Shown: piece after piece, positions 30,497 through 39,058 of the stretch
Layout of the letters: each line of letters opens with the position of its first letter
Position numbering within the stretch: position 1 is the first letter of the stretch
Source of the DNA: an uncultured archaeon
GTDB lineage: Archaea; Altiarchaeota; Altiarchaeia; IMC4; SCGC-AAA252-I15
Direction: 5' to 3'
Length of the DNA stretch: 41,843 nucleotides
NCBI GenBank assembly: GCA_902384455.1
Contig: CABMCB010000069.1
Span: 1-41,843 of the forward strand
Notes under the pieces: model-generated
What the model was told of the DNA's origin: nothing
Seen by the model: only the letters and a program-made list of their open reading frames with translations
Database searches by the model: none
Made by a program: the position numbers and the translations under genes

Positions 30497-32627
30497 TATG
30501 GATAGCAGGACACTCATATATTCGATAGGAAGTTGGTTCGAACGGGCGGCAATGCAGAACGGGTTTGAGGTGGAGTGGAATAGTTGGAAAGAGACGACAG
30601 CGGGCGGAGGGGATTACGGGGAAGTGAAATGGTTAATATACATGAGAATAAGGATTAGAGAGGGTGGTGTCGCAGGTGCCGGACAGAAATTCATGCGTAA
30701 GCATCAATTTAAATTACTTTCGGACTACGACGAACTGTTTTTCGTGTGTGTTCCTCCGGACCGTCTGAATCAGGAAGTCGTCGGAAATCCTACAGAACTG
30801 ATGACATACAATATCGAGGCGATGAACTCACACCATAGTATCATAATGTCACAAAAGACGGGTCTCACCATCCATCAATTTCCGGTTAACGACTTGAATT
30901 TGATATGCGTGATATTCGACCCGAACACACCCGCGGTCAAATCTATGGATGAATGGGTCACGCAACACCGTTCGGTTTTTCGGTGGGACCCGGCCCCTCC
31001 GAAAGAACCACAAAAACCAGAGGAACCTTCAAAGCCGGAAGAACCGAAGGAGCCGGAAGAGCCTAAAGAACCCGAAGAGCCTAAAGAACCGAAAGAACCT
31101 TCGGAGCCTGACGAATCGGAGGAACCCGAACCAGAAGAAGAGTCTGATGACGCCGAAGGAGAAGACGAAGGTGAAGGCGGAGAAGGCGAGGGCGAAGAGG
31201 GAGACCAGGACGAAGAAGATTCTGAAGAAGACGACGAGTCCGGAGAAGAAGAAAAAGAAGGCGACGGTGACAAAGAAGAAATAAAAGAGGAAGACGCCGA
31301 CAAAGAGGACGAGGCGGACTCGGACGGGGAAGAAGACGGAGCAGGAGACGAGGCGCCCGAACCAGACGAGGAAGGAGAAGACGAGGATGATGGTCGGTCC
31401 GAAGATGGGAAAGAGGACGACGAAGGTGACTCTGAACCGGACGACGACACCGAAGACGAGGAACCCGAGCCGGACAAAGGCGCACAAGATAAAGAAGAGG
31501 ACTCGGAGGACGGCGAAGGTGAGGACACCGACAAAGAACCCGAACCGGACGAAGACCGAGAAAGAGACTATACGGACACAGACGACGAAGAAGACGAAGA
31601 ACAGTCGGATGATGATAAACCAGACGACGAATCCGAACCATCGGAAGAAGAGATGCCCGACATCGAGTCTCAAGAATCGGAAGACGGCGAAGCGCCTTCG
31701 GAAGAACCCGAAGAAGAGGATGTTGAGCAATGGGACGAAGAGGACACCGGCGCTACAGGTACTCCGACGACCACACATCAAAAAGACACTAAACGCGGTC
31801 GCACGACTCCGACAGGAGACTTGACGTATAAAGACATCAAACCGGGAGACCTGGTGTTTGACGATTCGACTAAGAGATATGGTGTGGTCCAAGAAGTAGG
31901 ACCCGGAAAAGACGGACAGGGCGGAGAAACCTGGGTATGGGCCGCGTGGAGGACAAGCGCCGAAGAGGCCGTAGAAGCCAAAAAAGAAGCGCCGAGACCG
32001 CATTCGTCTCGAAGTGCCGTATATCAAATGGCGACGCCGGAGACCGATACCGATAACGAAAACCCTTCGGACGGAAAGGACGTCGATAAGGCCAAGACGG
32101 TCATCGAGAAGTTCACATGGATGCCCGCTAATACGGTCAGGACGGTCAAGATACCGGCGATATCGAAGGTCAATCCCAAGCACAAGAAGGTCGCCAACTG
32201 GAAGACCGCACTGTATCAGTCTGACAAAAAATTGGACAATCCACTCGGATTTACAAAGAATTATTATCACCCGTGGGAAGATGGAGTCCCGCGACAGGTC
32301 TACGAGGTCGACGGTCAATGGCTCGTAGCCTGCGGTCGTTGCATCGTCAAGCCAGAAGGAATCGACGACCTACCGAAGGACAAGCGCGGTATGGGACCCG
32401 TGACCTTCGCGGAAATGGCCGCCGTGCAGACGTGGGCAAGACTCGCATGGAATCTCGGCATGGACCGACCCTGCTCAAAGTGTGGTGGAACACTGCGGTT
32501 CATACCCGAAGTCGGATGGCGTTGCGACAAATGCGAAGGTCGGACATCGAGATACGTCCCGACACGCGGTATGCTCCTGTTCGATAAGGAGCGTAACATC
32601 ATCGTGGCCATCGCAAAGTTAAAATAG
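30477..32627 (+). CDS. Large acidic protein with C-terminal zinc ribbon, 716 aa
   Basis: Three-part protein. Residues 1-165 form an alpha/beta domain (LIYSIGSWFERAAMQNGFE, ELFFVCVPPDRLNQE). Residues about 178-426 are an extreme Glu/Asp/Lys/Pro/Ser tract with tandem KEPEEP-like units. Residues 430-716 contain an SH3/Tudor-like KPGDLVFDDSTKRYGVV and a zinc ribbon CSKCGGTLRF...CDKC (Cys 666, 669, 683, 686). AGGAGG lies upstream. CobT also has an acidic linker, so a role as adaptor or DNA mimic in the MoxR system is possible. No complete homologue is recognised. Confidence 0.7.
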   Translation: MALPSPDMDSRTLIYSIGSWFERAAMQNGFEVEWNSWKETTAGGGDYGEVKWLIYMRIRIREGGVAGAGQKFMRKHQFKLLSDYDELFFVCVPPDRLNQEVVGNPTELMTYNIEAMNSHHSIIMSQKTGLTIHQFPVNDLNLICVIFDPNTPAVKSMDEWVTQHRSVFRWDPAPPKEPQKPEEPSKPEEPKEPEEPKEPEEPKEPKEPSEPDESEEPEPEEESDDAEGEDEGEGGEGEGEEGDQDEEDSEEDDESGEEEKEGDGDKEEIKEEDADKEDEADSDGEEDGAGDEAPEPDEEGEDEDDGRSEDGKEDDEGDSEPDDDTEDEEPEPDKGAQDKEEDSEDGEGEDTDKEPEPDEDRERDYTDTDDEEDEEQSDDDKPDDESEPSEEEMPDIESQESEDGEAPSEEPEEEDVEQWDEEDTGATGTPTTTHQKDTKRGRTTPTGDLTYKDIKPGDLVFDDSTKRYGVVQEVGPGKDGQGGETWVWAAWRTSAEEAVEAKKEAPRPHSSRSAVYQMATPETDTDNENPSDGKDVDKAKTVIEKFTWMPANTVRTVKIPAISKVNPKHKKVANWKTALYQSDKKLDNPLGFTKNYYHPWEDGVPRQVYEVDGQWLVACGRCIVKPEGIDDLPKDKRGMGPVTFAEMAAVQTWARLAWNLGMDRPCSKCGGTLRFIPEVGWRCDKCEGRTSRYVPTRGMLLFDKERNIIVAIAKLK

Positions 32628-32649
32628 GACCCCTGCACAATATACTATC

Positions 32650-33417
32650 ATGGCCGTTTCTGATGGACTGAAGGCCCTGGCGCTCCTGGCGGTAGGGACC
32701 GCTGTAGGTGTTGCTGTGCATTATGGTCTAACTCAAGGAATGGTCAGACATCCGACGATAGAAGCCGTTCCTAAAGGCGCGGTTATACACAAGAACTTCC
32801 CGCCCTGGGCGACGGGGCGACTCGCGGAAGAAATTTTGGGCGATGACATCAAGGCCGCTGTTTATCGCGGTAAGAACGACCCGGATGTGCGCTTGCTGGC
32901 CATCGATATAATCAGGAGTGCGCGGTTGGATGGTCGCCAATATGCGGATGTGGCCGCCGCTATACAGTCGTGGGTCAGGGATAATATTCTCTATGTGTCC
33001 GACCCGGTCAGGACCGAGATATTTCAAGAGGCCAGATACACTTTATTCGTCTCGAAGGCCGGAGATTGTGACGACCAGGCCATCGCCGTGGCCTCGTTGC
33101 TCATGGCAGTCGGGATACCCGCGAAGATAATCCTGCTCTCTATGGACCCGAACTTCAACACCAGGACATCGCGGTTCACTCACGTCTTCGCCGCCGCTGA
33201 AATAAGCGGTAAGGAGATATGGTGTGAGACCATAGTGCCTAATGCCGCTCTGGATTATCGTCACCAACATGGCGGACTCATGCGTATCGATATGTCCACA
33301 CCCGCGTTGCCTGCAAAGAAAGAAATAGAGGCGACTCCGGACGCTATGAATAATCCGTGCCTACCCGTTCCTGGTTTCCAGGGTCTCGCGGACCTTTGCG
33401 GCCTCGCGTGGGCTTAA
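32650..33417 (+). CDS. Membrane-anchored transglutaminase-like protein, 255 aa
   Basis: Residues about 7-28 are a membrane helix (LKALALLAVGTAVGVAVHY) and the rest should be outside. Transglutaminase/papain-like core: KAGDCDDQAIAVASLLMAV (Cys 140) and SRFTHVFAAAEI (His 178), with Asp/Trp candidates further on. Such enzymes crosslink or cut peptides, for example in cell-wall passage or virion maturation. No clear ribosome binding site is seen before ATG 32650. Its end overlaps the convergent glycosyltransferase by 57 bases. Confidence 0.78.
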   Translation: MAVSDGLKALALLAVGTAVGVAVHYGLTQGMVRHPTIEAVPKGAVIHKNFPPWATGRLAEEILGDDIKAAVYRGKNDPDVRLLAIDIIRSARLDGRQYADVAAAIQSWVRDNILYVSDPVRTEIFQEARYTLFVSKAGDCDDQAIAVASLLMAVGIPAKIILLSMDPNFNTRTSRFTHVFAAAEISGKEIWCETIVPNAALDYRHQHGGLMRIDMSTPALPAKKEIEATPDAMNNPCLPVPGFQGLADLCGLAWA

Positions 33418-34383
33418 TTTAAATTCGTCGTCTGTTGTGGACGTCGGGTCGCTATGCCTGTGCTCGGGCCAGACTCGAGGGTCACAGATGATTTTATATC
33501 CGGCCTTGATGATGTCGTAAGCGAAAAAAACATCGCAAGCGTTGTCCATGCCGGGAACGAATCTGAACGTGGTCTTATTGAGCGCCTTACCGTCGATTAA
33601 AATGCAACCGAGCGGACATCCAGCAACCTCGAAGGGAGCGCCCTTTTTCTGATAGAAGCGCATCTCACTCTGGTGATACGCCCGGTAGGTCACGGATGAG
33701 CCACCGGCCCGCCAGTGCGGGACCCGGACAGGTATCCATCCGGTCTTGCCGTCGAGAACCATCGGCATGAGTTGAAAATCGTCTTGGGGTTTCATCAGGT
33801 CGACCGATAATTCTTTCATTATCATCGTGTCTTGGTCCTTTGGTGTGCCCGCGTCGAGATAAAGGATGCCTTCACATTCAAGTTTATCGATGGCTTCTTT
33901 GGTAAGTTTTTTTGTGGTGTAGTCGGTCACGCCGGTCACGGCACCGACCGCTTTACCGAAGAGGCGTTTCCACCATTTGTTCTCGGACTCGTAAGTCTCG
34001 ACAAGTTTCTTGATGTAATCGGGCTTCTCGAGTATCACGTCGCTCTCGACGATGAGAAGCATGTCATGGTTCATGGCCTTCCAGTAGCCTCGGATATAAT
34101 TATAGATGGCCGTGAGACGAATAGTAGGACTGAACCGGTTATCGAAACCAAAGTGCGTCACGACAATGCCGGTCCCTTTCAGTCGGTCGGCAAGTTTGAC
34201 GTAATATTCGACGTCGAGCAGGTCGATTGTATTATCGGCAATAAGAAAGTCTACACTATATCCGTCTGGAATCTCCTGGTCGAGTATTCCATTTAGGAAA
34301 TCCTCCCAGCAATAATCTTTTAATTTATGCGTGGGCGTGGATACCAAGATGGACTTACTCTTCTTTCGACGGGAGGGCCACAT
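33361..34383 (-). CDS. GT-A glycosyltransferase, 340 aa
   Basis: GT-2-like glycosyltransferase: the early KSILVSTPTHK strand, then DFLIADNTID and the metal-binding D-x-D-like HDMLLIVESDVILEKP (about residue 113), followed by PVRVPHWRAGGSSVTYRAY. It would transfer an activated sugar to a virion protein, S-layer or DNA base. The upstream start (34470) is rejected in favour of ATG 34383, overlapping the preceding gene by 29 bases. It may glycosylate the C-terminally anchored proteins encoded at 37301-39637 (inference). Confidence 0.75.
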   Translation of the reverse strand: MWPSRRKKSKSILVSTPTHKLKDYCWEDFLNGILDQEIPDGYSVDFLIADNTIDLLDVEYYVKLADRLKGTGIVVTHFGFDNRFSPTIRLTAIYNYIRGYWKAMNHDMLLIVESDVILEKPDYIKKLVETYESENKWWKRLFGKAVGAVTGVTDYTTKKLTKEAIDKLECEGILYLDAGTPKDQDTMIMKELSVDLMKPQDDFQLMPMVLDGKTGWIPVRVPHWRAGGSSVTYRAYHQSEMRFYQKKGAPFEVAGCPLGCILIDGKALNKTTFRFVPGMDNACDVFFAYDIIKAGYKIICDPRVWPEHRHSDPTSTTDDEFKLSPREAAKVRETLETRNG

Positions 34384-35053
34384 CTTTAGCACGACCTTCG
34401 GAGAACGAGACAACGGTCCCCATGCCCTTGACCACGGTGACGCTCTTGCTGACATTCCTGGTGGAGCCATTGTAGGACAGGCTTTCCCAGTCGAACGTCT
34501 TCTGGTTGCGCTCCACGTAATCGGACAGGTCTTTCAAGAAGCGCTCGACGTCAGCCACGACCTTGTTGAGAAACAGGTCGGCGGCTTCAGGGTTGTCGAA
34601 GTTCTGTAGAAAGACACTGGACAGGTAGTGAAGGCCGATGTCGTAGGTCATTTTGTCGGCGCTCGCGACAGGCGCGTCGGAGTTGATGGCGTTGCTGATG
34701 TCCGGGAGCGTGAAGTAATCCTCGGGCGTGGGTGTCCCGGCATACTCGTCGCCGTCACTGTCTCCGATAGGCTTGCCCTCGGAATCAGACCGGGTGGACT
34801 GGCGCTTGAACATGAACACCGGGTTGTAGGCGTTCGCAGGCATCGGAAGGTTGCTCTCGGAGATATCGACGAGCATGGCGAACAGTGGCTTCTCGAAGTT
34901 GGTCTTGCCTTTATATTTGTACTTAATCTTCTTCAAGACCTTTAATATAACGTAGAAATTGCCGTCACGCTTCGCTCGCTCCACGGTCTCTATCTTGAAA
35001 GTCTTAATCATCTTGCTCATTTTTGAATCTCGCTCTTCCCCTCGGTTACCCAT
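34355..35053 (-). CDS. Hypothetical protein, 232 aa
   Basis: Not recognised. A beta-rich N-terminal half (GNFYVILKVLKKIKYKYKG, KPLFAMLVDISES) is followed by a helical region (AADLFLNKVVADVERFLKD). GGGGG lies seven bases upstream. It is soluble and lies between a small DNA-binding candidate and the glycosyltransferase, whose start it overlaps. The role may be a binding or scaffold function; nothing in the sequence decides it. Confidence 0.65.
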   Translation of the reverse strand: MGNRGEERDSKMSKMIKTFKIETVERAKRDGNFYVILKVLKKIKYKYKGKTNFEKPLFAMLVDISESNLPMPANAYNPVFMFKRQSTRSDSEGKPIGDSDGDEYAGTPTPEDYFTLPDISNAINSDAPVASADKMTYDIGLHYLSSVFLQNFDNPEAADLFLNKVVADVERFLKDLSDYVERNQKTFDWESLSYNGSTRNVSKSVTVVKGMGTVVSFSEGRAKDVALPSKEE

Positions 35054-35072
35054 ATGTTTTCCCCCTTATGGT

Positions 35073-35267
35073 TCAATCTTTCTTAACTATCAACGTACCC
35101 GGTCGTCCACGAGGTTTTTTAACACCGTGCGGTCGATATTTAATTCCTCCAAGTCGACACAAGAGTGCAGTCCACGATTCGACATCACCGGTGTCTGGGT
35201 CTGTCTTTCGCTGTTTATTAAGTTCTTTGACGGCGTATTCTGCTATCCGCAGAGTTGTGCTCGGCAT
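35073..35267 (-). CDS. Small DNA-binding candidate (RHH/AT-hook-like), 64 aa
   Basis: Begins MPSTTLRIAEYAVKELNKQ, resembling the strand and first helix of ribbon-helix-helix proteins, and ends in a basic, proline-rich tail KKPRGRPGTLIVKK that resembles an AT hook. GGGATGA lies upstream. The gene is the first of a short minus operon and lies next to a divergent promoter, fitting a local regulator of the virion genes on the other side (inference). Confidence 0.55.
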   Translation of the reverse strand: MPSTTLRIAEYAVKELNKQRKTDPDTGDVESWTALLCRLGGIKYRPHGVKKPRGRPGTLIVKKD

Positions 35268-35404
35268 GGATTCATCCCTGTGTCAGGATGTGAACTGATG
35301 GTCGCACCGTGTTCACCGGTAATATACAGATAGTGCACACCTACTATTTATAGATTTTCTAATAATTATGGTATCGCAATAAATCACGCTTGGTGGTGTC
35401 AAAC
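35268..35404. promoter_or_regulatory. Divergent promoter region of the virion operon
   Basis: The plus-strand TATA box is TATTTATAG (35345-35353), with GGTGGTG just before ATG 35405. The minus-strand box is CTGTATATTACC (35318-35329), about 55 bases before 35267. The palindrome GTGCAC (35333-35338) lies between the two boxes and could be an operator. No other gene is seen here. Confidence 0.6.
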
Positions 35405-36208
35405 ATGCCAACATTCGACGAAAAATCTATTGTCAGTGCAGAACGCAACCCGAAGATACACAGGCCGGTCTTCCACGGAACGAGGAAGGCAAAGACCTGG
35501 GTGGCGAAGAGGGTCACCGGTGCCAGACGACTGGTCACCAACCCCAAGAAGGCCCTCCTGCCCCCGACGAAGGACCTTGAGCACTTGCCCAAGGCCAACG
35601 TCTACACCGTCGCGTCGACGATTTTTGGCGCGTTCGCAACCGGCGGAACCGGCGCGGGCTTCATGTTCCTCGCCGATGCGGTCGCTGGCCTCGCAAAGGC
35701 CAACACTCAGAGTCCCTTCTACGAGCCAGTCCGTGACGTCGTCCGGCTTGCTGGCGAAGGCATCCTGGGTCTCTCGATATATCCGTTCGCCGCGGCCAAG
35801 ATAACCGGCGACAAGGACATCGGGAAGGCCATGTGGCTCGGCGGCACCATCCTCACAGGCGTCGACCTGGGAGTGACGGTGTTCAAGTACGTCCTCAAGG
35901 GCGTCAACGCTGTCCGCAACAAGTCCATGCCAACCGAGGCACCGGCCCCGACCGCCGCGCAGGCGGGAATGGCCCTGGTCGGCCTCAGTGGACTCGCCGC
36001 ACTGGTCAAGGGCTATGGCACCGTCGCCACGCCCGAGAACAACCAGACGACACCCACCCCGGAGAACCTTGCCGGGATGGACGAACTCGCGCTCCTCGAA
36101 CAGGAGAAGAAGAAGTTCGAGGAACTGTCCGGCATCATGAAGGGTGTCGGCGGAAGCGGGACCCTCGTCGGCGGCGTCAACCAGCGCTCCGGGACCTTGA
36201 CCAGGTAA
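35405..36208 (+). CDS. Multi-spanning membrane protein, 267 aa
   Basis: Likely structural. A basic N-terminus (about 1-55) is followed by several hydrophobic stretches: TVASTIFGAFATGGTGAGF, MFLADAVAGLA, ILGLSIYPFAAA, MWLGGTILTGVDLGVTVF and AQAGMALVGLSGLAALV. The C-terminal 60 residues are soluble and helical (LALLEQEKKKFEELSG). GC-rich third codon positions indicate high expression. It is the first gene after the divergent promoter. Hydrophobic virion proteins are typical of spindle-shaped and pleomorphic archaeal viruses, which fits but is not proof. Confidence 0.65.
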   Translation: MPTFDEKSIVSAERNPKIHRPVFHGTRKAKTWVAKRVTGARRLVTNPKKALLPPTKDLEHLPKANVYTVASTIFGAFATGGTGAGFMFLADAVAGLAKANTQSPFYEPVRDVVRLAGEGILGLSIYPFAAAKITGDKDIGKAMWLGGTILTGVDLGVTVFKYVLKGVNAVRNKSMPTEAPAPTAAQAGMALVGLSGLAALVKGYGTVATPENNQTTPTPENLAGMDELALLEQEKKKFEELSGIMKGVGGSGTLVGGVNQRSGTLTR

Positions 36209-36267
36209 GACCTGGTCGGCATCACCAAGGCGTAATTCAGTAATCCCAGTCAACCGCCATACGGCGG
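36199..36267 (+). terminator. Stop-codon hairpin and downstream hairpin
   Basis: GACCAGGT/ACCTGGTC (36199-36206 and 36210-36217, three-base loop) includes the TAA stop of the membrane protein. It is followed by CCGCC/GGCGG (36254-36258, 36263-36267). No U-run is present. Probably an mRNA-processing or stability element that sets gene expression ratios. Confidence 0.5.
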
Positions 36268-36314
36268 ATGATATGAACGGGTCAACATACCCGTCGAGTA
36301 GGAGGTCGAAAACT

Positions 36315-36935
36315 ATGTCTCCCCCAAACACGGTCAGGAACCAGTTGCAGGTCTATCGGGCGGCCAACGCTCAGATGGAGAATGCACTGGGCAACCAGGC
36401 ACTTGCCAAGAAGGCGGTCGTGGCTCAACAGATGTCCGACTCACTCTGGACTGACCCTGTAAGCCAGGAGGTTTATCTGAGGTACCCGATAACGTTGACG
36501 AAGAACACCAGCGGTGTGACCACCGCCATCAGCGTTGCGGGCCAGAAGGTAGCCATCTGGTACTACACGGTTACCCAGGGGGTCGAACTCCAGTTCCTCA
36601 TGGACGAGCCTCAGCACTACATCGGTGGCGCGGTCAAGGACAGCGTCTCATCCGATGTGGATGACTACGAGGCCGCTGTCGAGGTCTGGGACCAGTTCGA
36701 GCGCGACTTCAGGGGCACGGTGTGGGTCGGAACCACAACTGAGATAAACGATTCCGCCACCTACAGGCAGAACGGCCACCCCCTGTGCTACAACGGTGAC
36801 AAGGAGGTACGGGCCATAATGGGCGACAAGGTAATGCTCAAGATTACCACGCCGTCCGGTGGGTCCGTTATCAACACCGGCACCAGCACCTTCTCGCTGA
36901 GGGCATACCACCTCATCCTCAAGAGGTCCGGGTAA
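36315..36935 (+). CDS. Probable major structural protein, beta-rich, 206 aa
   Basis: Soluble, beta-rich protein. The N-terminal 50 residues are helical (RAANAQMENALGNQALAKK). A C-terminal domain shares a string of motifs with the membrane-anchored protein at 13609: EVW, RGTVW, GTTTEIN, TYR, GHPL and GDK. Strong GGAGG, clean codon use and position in the late-type operon suggest abundance. It could be a capsid or spike protein; no known capsid family is recognised. The N-terminal helix may pack against membrane or genome. Confidence 0.6.
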   Translation: MSPPNTVRNQLQVYRAANAQMENALGNQALAKKAVVAQQMSDSLWTDPVSQEVYLRYPITLTKNTSGVTTAISVAGQKVAIWYYTVTQGVELQFLMDEPQHYIGGAVKDSVSSDVDDYEAAVEVWDQFERDFRGTVWVGTTTEINDSATYRQNGHPLCYNGDKEVRAIMGDKVMLKITTPSGGSVINTGTSTFSLRAYHLILKRSG

Positions 36936-36988
36936 GCCTTTAGTCAGGTGCACCAACCCCAGCGCAACCCCAACGGCAACAGAGCGTA

Positions 36989-37055
36989 GTGGTCTGCTAT
37001 GAAAGACCACACCTTGAACACCTCCGCCGGGTCCGTCGCAAGATGGACTCGGCGG
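36989..37055 (+). terminator. Pair of strong hairpins after the structural protein
   Basis: GTGGTCT/AGACCAC (36989-36995 and 37004-37010) and the 11-base stem CCGCCGGGTCC/GGACTCGGCGG (37024-37034 and 37045-37055, one G-U pair, 10-base loop). They lie in the 145-base gap before the small membrane protein. They probably stabilise or end the abundant structural-protein transcript. Confidence 0.6.
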
Positions 37056-37080
37056 TTGTACTTTACCCAGATGTGAAAGT

Positions 37081-37284
37081 ATGCCTCTCGTGAAGAACCC
37101 GGACCTAATGCAGTTGGGCGCTTTCAGTCTGGCCGACGTCGACCCGACGCCTCCCGCTCCACCGGCGACCACACAAGAGTCGAAACCGAAGATACCCCCG
37201 GAGCGAATAGGGTTCGTTCTCGGCTTCATAACGGGTGTCAGTGTAATAGGCATCCTATGGGCACGAGCATCACTATCCAAATAA
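37081..37284 (+). CDS. Small C-terminally anchored protein, 67 aa
   Basis: A soluble Pro-rich N-terminal part (DPTPPAPPATTQESKPK) is followed by one membrane helix (RIGFVLGFITGVSVIGILW) and a short tail. There is no ribosome binding site. Anchored near the C-terminus, it resembles the three proteins downstream in plan, and may be a minor virion membrane protein. Confidence 0.55.
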   Translation: MPLVKNPDLMQLGAFSLADVDPTPPAPPATTQESKPKIPPERIGFVLGFITGVSVIGILWARASLSK

Positions 37285-37300
37285 TTAGAAGGTGGACATA

Positions 37301-38395
37301 ATGGAAAATATATTCAAGAAAAAGACCCAGGAGACGGAACTGCGTAGCCTCGGGGACTTACACTCCGACCTTGTCAGCGAACGCCCCGTGGCGGTCGAGC
37401 AGACAATGAGCCTCCTGCGCGTCATGTCTCACGATTATCAACTCCCGGAAGTTCTACACAGCATCCGGTCGGAGCCTCCACAGAGGTCCGGTATGGGAAC
37501 CTTGATAGGACGCACCGAGAGGATGGGGTCTCTTTTCAACAGTTACTTCGCGGGATACAGCATCAACAGCGGCACGGGTCCGCAACCAACCGACACTCGC
37601 GGCATGAAGACCAACGACCCAGCGGTCTTCCAGATAACGAAGGGTCACGCCGAAGGTGCCGGTAATGAAGGCGAAGTCTCCCTGAAACATAAGGGTGACA
37701 CGGCGGTCCTCGGAAGCAAAACCTATCCTACAGCATGGAGGGTCATCAGGCGCCACAGGGACAAGGATTGGAAAGGCTCCTGGAACGCATGGACGACCAG
37801 TTGGGACAAGACCTATACGCTGAACCCTGGTGAGACACAGAGCATCGTGTGTGACGAGTCTGACAGCGGGGAAGATGTTGATATCTACATCACGCTCCTA
37901 AGCGTCGGTAAGACACAAGAAGAGGTCGATGTTGTCACAAAGGATAAGGCCGACGCAGACCAGGCTCTCGCCAACGCTAACGCTCAACTCACGGCTCTTA
38001 AGGCGAAAGGTGGCGACACGACAGCGGTCGTTAAACTCGTCACCGCCGCAAAGGACGCCTACGCCAAGGCCGATTATCCAACGGCCACGAGTTCGGCAAA
38101 GCAGGCAACATCAATCGCCATCGACGCAATCGCGCTCATTGACAAGAACGCCCTCGACGCCCAGAAGGCCCAGGTCGTCAACGACCCATCGCTGACCGCT
38201 CAACAGAAGGCGGACATGGTCAAGAACATCGAAGACCAGAAAGCGAAGGTCGACATCAACGCAACAACGGCCAAGGAACAGACTGGTGCCCCGAAGTTCG
38301 TTCTTGGGCTAAACCTCCCGACGGTGATAATCTTCGGGACAATCTTCACAGTCATCGGCGGCATAGTTGCTGTCGTGGCGTCAAAGAAGAAATGA
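37301..38395 (+). CDS. C-terminally anchored structural candidate, 364 aa
   Basis: Residues about 1-70 are helical. A beta domain (AWRVIRRHRDKDWKGSWNA, DKTYTLNPGETQ) follows, then a coiled-coil/Ala-rich stalk (about 215-325, DKADADQALANANAQLTAL). The C-terminal membrane helix (NLPTVIIFGTIFTVIGGIV) ends in KKK. The plan of globular head, helical stalk and anchor resembles a surface spike. It starts at ATG 37301 with AAGGTGG upstream. Inferred role: attachment or membrane-interaction protein. Confidence 0.6.
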   Translation: MENIFKKKTQETELRSLGDLHSDLVSERPVAVEQTMSLLRVMSHDYQLPEVLHSIRSEPPQRSGMGTLIGRTERMGSLFNSYFAGYSINSGTGPQPTDTRGMKTNDPAVFQITKGHAEGAGNEGEVSLKHKGDTAVLGSKTYPTAWRVIRRHRDKDWKGSWNAWTTSWDKTYTLNPGETQSIVCDESDSGEDVDIYITLLSVGKTQEEVDVVTKDKADADQALANANAQLTALKAKGGDTTAVVKLVTAAKDAYAKADYPTATSSAKQATSIAIDAIALIDKNALDAQKAQVVNDPSLTAQQKADMVKNIEDQKAKVDINATTAKEQTGAPKFVLGLNLPTVIIFGTIFTVIGGIVAVVASKKK

Positions 38396-38405
38396 GAGGA
38401 CACAC

Positions 38406-39053
38406 ATGCCCCTGCTAAGAGACTTTCAGAAGTTCGAGTCGTTGGTCAAGGGATTCGGACCAGGGGAAACTCAAGCACTTTTACCGAAGTATATTGAAGG
38501 AAGTTACGCTTACGACCCAATGTCCGGACAGGAATCTGCCACCATCGAGACGAGGCCCGGTCCTAACGGTCAGGTCGCGCACCTTACCCTCAAAGGCGGT
38601 CCGAACGGTGCCAAATTCAGGATAGACAAGTTCGTGGGAAAGATTGGTGACTCCATCCCTGCACAAACTGTCTATATTACTGTACCAGCGAATAAGACGC
38701 AGACCATCGGGACCGGACCGATAAACGAACCGGGAGCATCGACATCATTACCGAAAGGATATCAATGTGCTTACAAGATAAGCCTCGTAGACACGTTTTA
38801 CAAGGCGCCATCGCCGGTAACTCCGACCACACAACCGGCAACAACGGAGTCCAAGCCTAACAACGCGCAACCCCCGGCGTCTGAGCCGACCGCGCTCACG
38901 AACAGCACGACGGCGACTCCGAACACGATGGACAACTTCCGGGCGTTCATGGTCAAAGAATCAATACCGAGAGTTCCCAACTACATCCCAGTCACCATAG
39001 TTATCGGCGGCATCGTAGCCGTCATAGGCGTGGTCGCCACGAGGAAGAAGTGA
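38406..39053 (+). CDS. C-terminally anchored structural candidate, 215 aa
   Basis: Beta-rich ectodomain (KYIEGSYAYDPMSGQESA, TVYITVPANKTQTIG), Thr/Pro linker (about 138-175) and C-terminal motif FMVKESIPRVPNYIPVTIV followed by a membrane helix ending RKK. The end is paralogous to the protein at 39059 (IP-VPNY-P, GGI-AV). GAGAGG lies upstream. It probably sits in the virion membrane with an exposed head. Confidence 0.62.
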   Translation: MPLLRDFQKFESLVKGFGPGETQALLPKYIEGSYAYDPMSGQESATIETRPGPNGQVAHLTLKGGPNGAKFRIDKFVGKIGDSIPAQTVYITVPANKTQTIGTGPINEPGASTSLPKGYQCAYKISLVDTFYKAPSPVTPTTQPATTESKPNNAQPPASEPTALTNSTTATPNTMDNFRAFMVKESIPRVPNYIPVTIVIGGIVAVIGVVATRKK

Positions 39054-39058
39054 TATAA

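Noticed and set aside
30990..31110. Short tandem repeats as a CRISPR array or DNA minisatellite
   Set aside because: The repeats keep the reading frame (KEPEEP-like units), vary in length, and have no spacer structure.
30875..32318. Long Ser-rich and Phe/Arg-rich frames opposite the acidic gene
   Set aside because: They are the antisense and alternative-frame readings of the Glu/Asp-rich repeats; they have no ribosome sites and the composition is a by-product of GAA/GAC codons.
35399..36331. 310-residue minus-strand frame
   Set aside because: It is the shadow of the GC-rich membrane-protein gene at 35405, which has the promoter and start site.
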